From assembly GCA_025456385.1 (NCBI GenBank), contig JALOKS010000275.1, forward strand, positions 1-5,862: 5,862 nt of DNA. Reading direction: 5' to 3'. The position numbers and the translations under genes are program-made. The notes below the pieces were generated by a model. The model was not told the origin of the DNA. It saw nothing but the letters and a program-made list of their open reading frames with translations, and made no database searches. Each line of letters starts with the position of its first letter. Positions within the stretch are counted from its first letter, which is position 1. The stretch is from Thermoanaerobaculales bacterium (GTDB lineage Bacteria; Acidobacteriota; Thermoanaerobaculia; Thermoanaerobaculales; Sulfomarinibacteraceae). Positions 4,361 through 5,862 of the stretch are shown piece after piece.

Positions 4361-5515
4361 TCACAGCGCCTTGGCGTGCTCGGCGAGGGCGCGGGCGATG
4401 ACCAGCCGCTGGACCTCCGAGGTGCCCTCGTAGATCGTCACCACCCGGGCGTCGCGGAAGTAGCGCTCGACCGGGTACTCCGACGAGAAGCCGTAGCCGC
4501 CGTGGATCTGGATCGCCCGGCTCGCCACCCGGTTGCACATCTCCGAGGCGAAGAGCTTGGCGGCGGCCGACTCGCGGGAGTGGCGGCCGGGCTGCGAGGC
4601 GGCCCACGCGGCCCGCCACATCAGCCCGCGCGCCGCCTCGATCTCGACGTCCATGTCGGCGAGGGCGAAGGCGATCGCCTGGTGCTCGATGATCGGCTTG
4701 CCGAACTGCTTGCGGTCGCGGGCATAGCGCAGCGACTCCTCGAGAGCCGCGGTGGCGATGCCCACCGACTGGGCGGCGATCCCGAGCCGGCTGTGGTCGA
4801 GGGTGGCGAGGGCGATCCTGAAGCCCTGACCCTCGGCGCCGAGCATCGCCGTCTTCGCCACCCGGGCGCCGTCGAGGGTCACCATGCAGGTGGTCGACGA
4901 GCGCAGCCCCATCTTCTCCTCCGGCGGGTCGAAGACGACGCCGTCCTGGTCGGCGTCGAGGACGAAGGCCGAGATGCCCCTCGTCCCGAGGGCCGGATCG
5001 ACGGTGGCGAGGCAGACGAAGAACCGCCCGACCCCGCCGTTGGTGATCCACGCCTTGGCCCCGTCGAGCCGCCAGTGATCGCCCTCGTCGCGGTAGCGCG
5101 TCCGCAGGCTCGCGGCGTCGGAGCCGGCATCGGGCTCGGTGAGCATGAAGCCGCCGAGCCGCTCGCCCGAGGCGAGCTGGGGCAGGAGCTCGGCCTTCAG
5201 AGCCTCGCTGCCGAAGGTCATGATCGGCCAGCAGCACACCGAGTTGGTCACCGTCATGCCGACCGCCACCGCCGCGTCGACCCGGGCCAGCTCCTCGACC
5301 GCGATGAGGTAGGACAGCAGGTCCATTCCCGCGCCGCCATAGGCCTCGGGGACCATCATCCCGAGCAGACCGAGCTCGCCCATCTCGGCGAAGAGCTCGT
5401 GGGGGAACTCGCCGCTGCGGTCGCGCGCCGCCGCCCCCGGACGCAGCCGTTGCTCGGCGAACGACCGCACCATGTCCCGGACCATCGTCTGCTGCTCGTC
5501 GAGGGAGAAGTCCAT
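4361..5515 (-). CDS. Acyl-CoA dehydrogenase (short/medium-chain type)
   Basis: A 384-residue flavoprotein that introduces the alpha,beta double bond into an acyl-CoA, with FAD as cofactor and electron-transfer flavoprotein as the usual acceptor. The family layout is complete: an N-terminal helical domain (MDFSLDEQQTMVRDMVRSF), the beta-domain signature LTEPDAGSD (125-133), AWITNG for FAD and substrate contact, and the C-terminal signature HGGYGF (338-343). The catalytic base is predicted as E363 in IYEGTSEVQR, the position used in short/medium-chain members, not the long-chain or isovaleryl position. The length is typical. The start at 5515 is supported by GGAGG five bases upstream and by the standard family N-terminus. 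It is the first gene of a two-gene unit with the aminotransferase. A TACCCT hexamer (5545-5540) could be its -10 box, without a clear -35. No ETF genes are in the window. Confidence 0.95.
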   Translation of the reverse strand: MDFSLDEQQTMVRDMVRSFAEQRLRPGAAARDRSGEFPHELFAEMGELGLLGMMVPEAYGGAGMDLLSYLIAVEELARVDAAVAVGMTVTNSVCCWPIMTFGSEALKAELLPQLASGERLGGFMLTEPDAGSDAASLRTRYRDEGDHWRLDGAKAWITNGGVGRFFVCLATVDPALGTRGISAFVLDADQDGVVFDPPEEKMGLRSSTTCMVTLDGARVAKTAMLGAEGQGFRIALATLDHSRLGIAAQSVGIATAALEESLRYARDRKQFGKPIIEHQAIAFALADMDVEIEAARGLMWRAAWAASQPGRHSRESAAAKLFASEMCNRVASRAIQIHGGYGFSSEYPVERYFRDARVVTIYEGTSEVQRLVIARALAEHAKAL

Positions 5516-5520
5516 CCGCG

Positions 5521-5525
5521 CCTCC
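5521..5525 (-). promoter_or_regulatory. Shine-Dalgarno of the acyl-CoA dehydrogenase gene
   Basis: GGAGG on the minus strand, followed by CGCGG and the ATG at 5515. It fixes the start over a longer open frame that extends 21 codons further upstream. Confidence 0.65.
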
Positions 5526-5661
5526 GCCGGAGTCGGCTCAGGGTACCTCAGCACCCCCCGCCGCGCACCGCCGCCCACCGGCCACTCTCCGGAGGAGCGC
5601 GCTCCCGAGCACCCGCACGCGTCGCCGGTGCGCCTGCGCGCTGCCAGCGACTGCCCGCGCT

Positions 5662-5688
5662 CCCGATCCCATTCCCTCTCCCTCTCCC
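5662..5688 (-). promoter_or_regulatory. G-quadruplex motif, five GGG runs (minus strand)
   Basis: The plus strand has CCC at 5662, 5668, 5674, 5680 and 5686, each separated by three bases. The minus strand thus has five GGG runs with 3-nt loops (AGA, AGA, AAT, ATC), which meets the canonical G3N1-7 rule with one spare run. The stretch CCCTCTCCCTCTCCC (5674-5688) is also a mirror repeat on a pyrimidine tract, the kind that can form triplex DNA. The G-rich strand is the sense strand of the downstream acyl-CoA dehydrogenase operon, about 150 bp before its start. Formation and any regulatory effect are inference. Confidence 0.6.
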
Positions 5689-5706
5689 GTTTCCGTTTTC
5701 GTTTCC
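5689..5706. repeat. Three GTTTYC hexamers
   Basis: GTTTCC, GTTTTC, GTTTCC directly follow the CCC-run array. This gives a pyrimidine-rich plus strand that breaks the local GC richness. It is part of the hexamer-period cluster. Confidence 0.55.
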
Positions 5707-5709
5707 GAA

Positions 5710-5776
5710 GTCAGCGGCACCTTCCGCGTCCGCGTCCGAGTCCGCGTCCGAGTCCGCGTCCGCGTCCGCGTCCGAT
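5710..5776 (+). repeat. TCCGMG hexamer array with GTCAGCGGCA leader (dispersed repeat)
   Basis: GTCAGCGGCA (5710-5719) and four bases are followed by nine hexamers from 5723: six TCCGCG, two TCCGAG and a final TCCGAT. The leader, the spacing and a 21-base part of the array recur in inverted orientation at 1476-1510. It passes directly into the GGCAGC array. Confidence 0.8.
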
Positions 5777-5862
5777 GGCAGCGGCAGCGGCAGCGGCAGC
5801 GGCAGCGGCAGCGGCAGCGGCAGCGGCAGCGGCAGCGGCAGCGGCAGCGGCAGCGGCAGCGG
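5777..5862 (+). repeat. GGCAGC hexamer array, 14 copies, reaching the window edge
   Basis: Fourteen perfect GGCAGC units plus GG, with no variant copy, ending at the last base of the window. Perfect identity suggests recent expansion. Because the array is cut by the edge, its true length is unknown; it may also mark an assembly break. It is unlikely to be coding here (no start codon in any frame that stays open through it). Confidence 0.9.

Larger units (their letters stand above)
5516..5862. other. Gene-free region upstream of the acyl-CoA dehydrogenase operon
   Basis: There is no credible gene in these 347 bases. 5516-5661 holds the ribosome-binding site, a possible -10 box (TACCCT, minus strand, 5545-5540) and small palindromes: CTCCGGAG at 5587-5594 and GGAGCGCGCTCC at 5594-5605. 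From 5662 to the edge it is almost entirely arrays with a six-base period. One plus-strand frame stays open across the arrays as dipeptide repeats (Pro-rich, then Ser-Ala/Glu, then Gly-Ser), but it has no ATG or GTG start and openness is automatic in such repeats. Confidence 0.75.

Noticed and set aside
2965..4401. 478-codon plus-strand open frame opposite the aminotransferase
   Set aside because: It is the complement shadow of a well-conserved aminotransferase. Its Glu/Val/Ala-rich sequence has no domain.
5538..5720. 60-codon minus-strand frame through the G-rich tract
   Set aside because: Its translation follows the simple repeats (ETKTETGEGEG) and then becomes arginine-rich noise; it lies in the gene-free leader region.
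5519..5862. Plus-strand frame open to the edge, giving Ser-Ala/Glu then Gly-Ser dipeptide repeats
   Set aside because: It has no ATG or GTG start in frame from 5519 on. Hexamer repeats lacking stops are open automatically, and a related repeat between genes at 1476-1510 is clearly not coding.

Overview
This is a very GC-rich chromosomal stretch, roughly 70% G+C by eye. It uses Shine-Dalgarno starts, GTG as well as ATG, and TGA as the stop of all six readable genes. The gene content is ordinary metabolism: zinc-dependent GFA-fold proteins, a GNAT acetyltransferase, two PLP enzymes and an acyl-CoA dehydrogenase. The gaps between genes are unusually rich in short tandem repeats and palindromes. 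Such gaps are familiar from metagenome-derived Acidobacteriota (Thermoanaerobaculia-like) and Myxococcota. That placement is a guess from general style, not from a marker gene.

Left part (1-1904), all genes on the minus strand. Positions 1-38 may hold the first 12 codons of a gene running off the left edge, with three perfect dyads in or upstream of it. A 105-bp imperfect palindrome (148-252), resembling a REP/MITE element, lies just beyond the end of a RimJ/RimL-type GNAT acetyltransferase (264-761). That gene overlaps by 4 bases (GTGA) the stop of an intact GFA/CENP-V-type zinc protein (758-1261), so the two form one transcription unit. Upstream of them, 1262-1520 is non-coding and holds a 48-bp octamer array, a strong GC hairpin and a degenerate copy of a repeat also found at the right end. 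A second, different GFA-family gene (1521-1904) is broken by an in-frame TAG at codon 15 and appears to have lost about six codons between its two zinc motifs.

Middle (1905-2958). A 91-bp divergent promoter region separates the broken GFA gene from a plus-strand fold-type II PLP enzyme (1996-2943). That enzyme is most like serine racemase or threo-3-hydroxyaspartate/threonine dehydratase and lacks an ACT domain. Its start has no Shine-Dalgarno but has a TACGAT box 8 nt upstream, which suggests a leaderless mRNA. It converges with the next operon, with only 15 bp between the stop codons.

Right part (2959-5515), minus strand. An acyl-CoA dehydrogenase (5515 to 4361) is followed after 4 nt by a class III aminotransferase of the glutamate-1-semialdehyde aminomutase type (4356 to 2959). 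This two-gene operon probably serves amino-acid or amino-acyl-CoA catabolism; the actual substrate cannot be read from the sequence. Its upstream region (5516-5862) has no gene. It carries a run of hexanucleotide-period arrays: five C3 runs that give a G-quadruplex motif on the minus strand, a GTTTYC tract, a TCCGMG array, and 14 copies of GGCAGC reaching the window edge.

I see no defence system, CRISPR array, phage or transposase gene here. The most unusual material is the repeat content between genes and the broken GFA gene.
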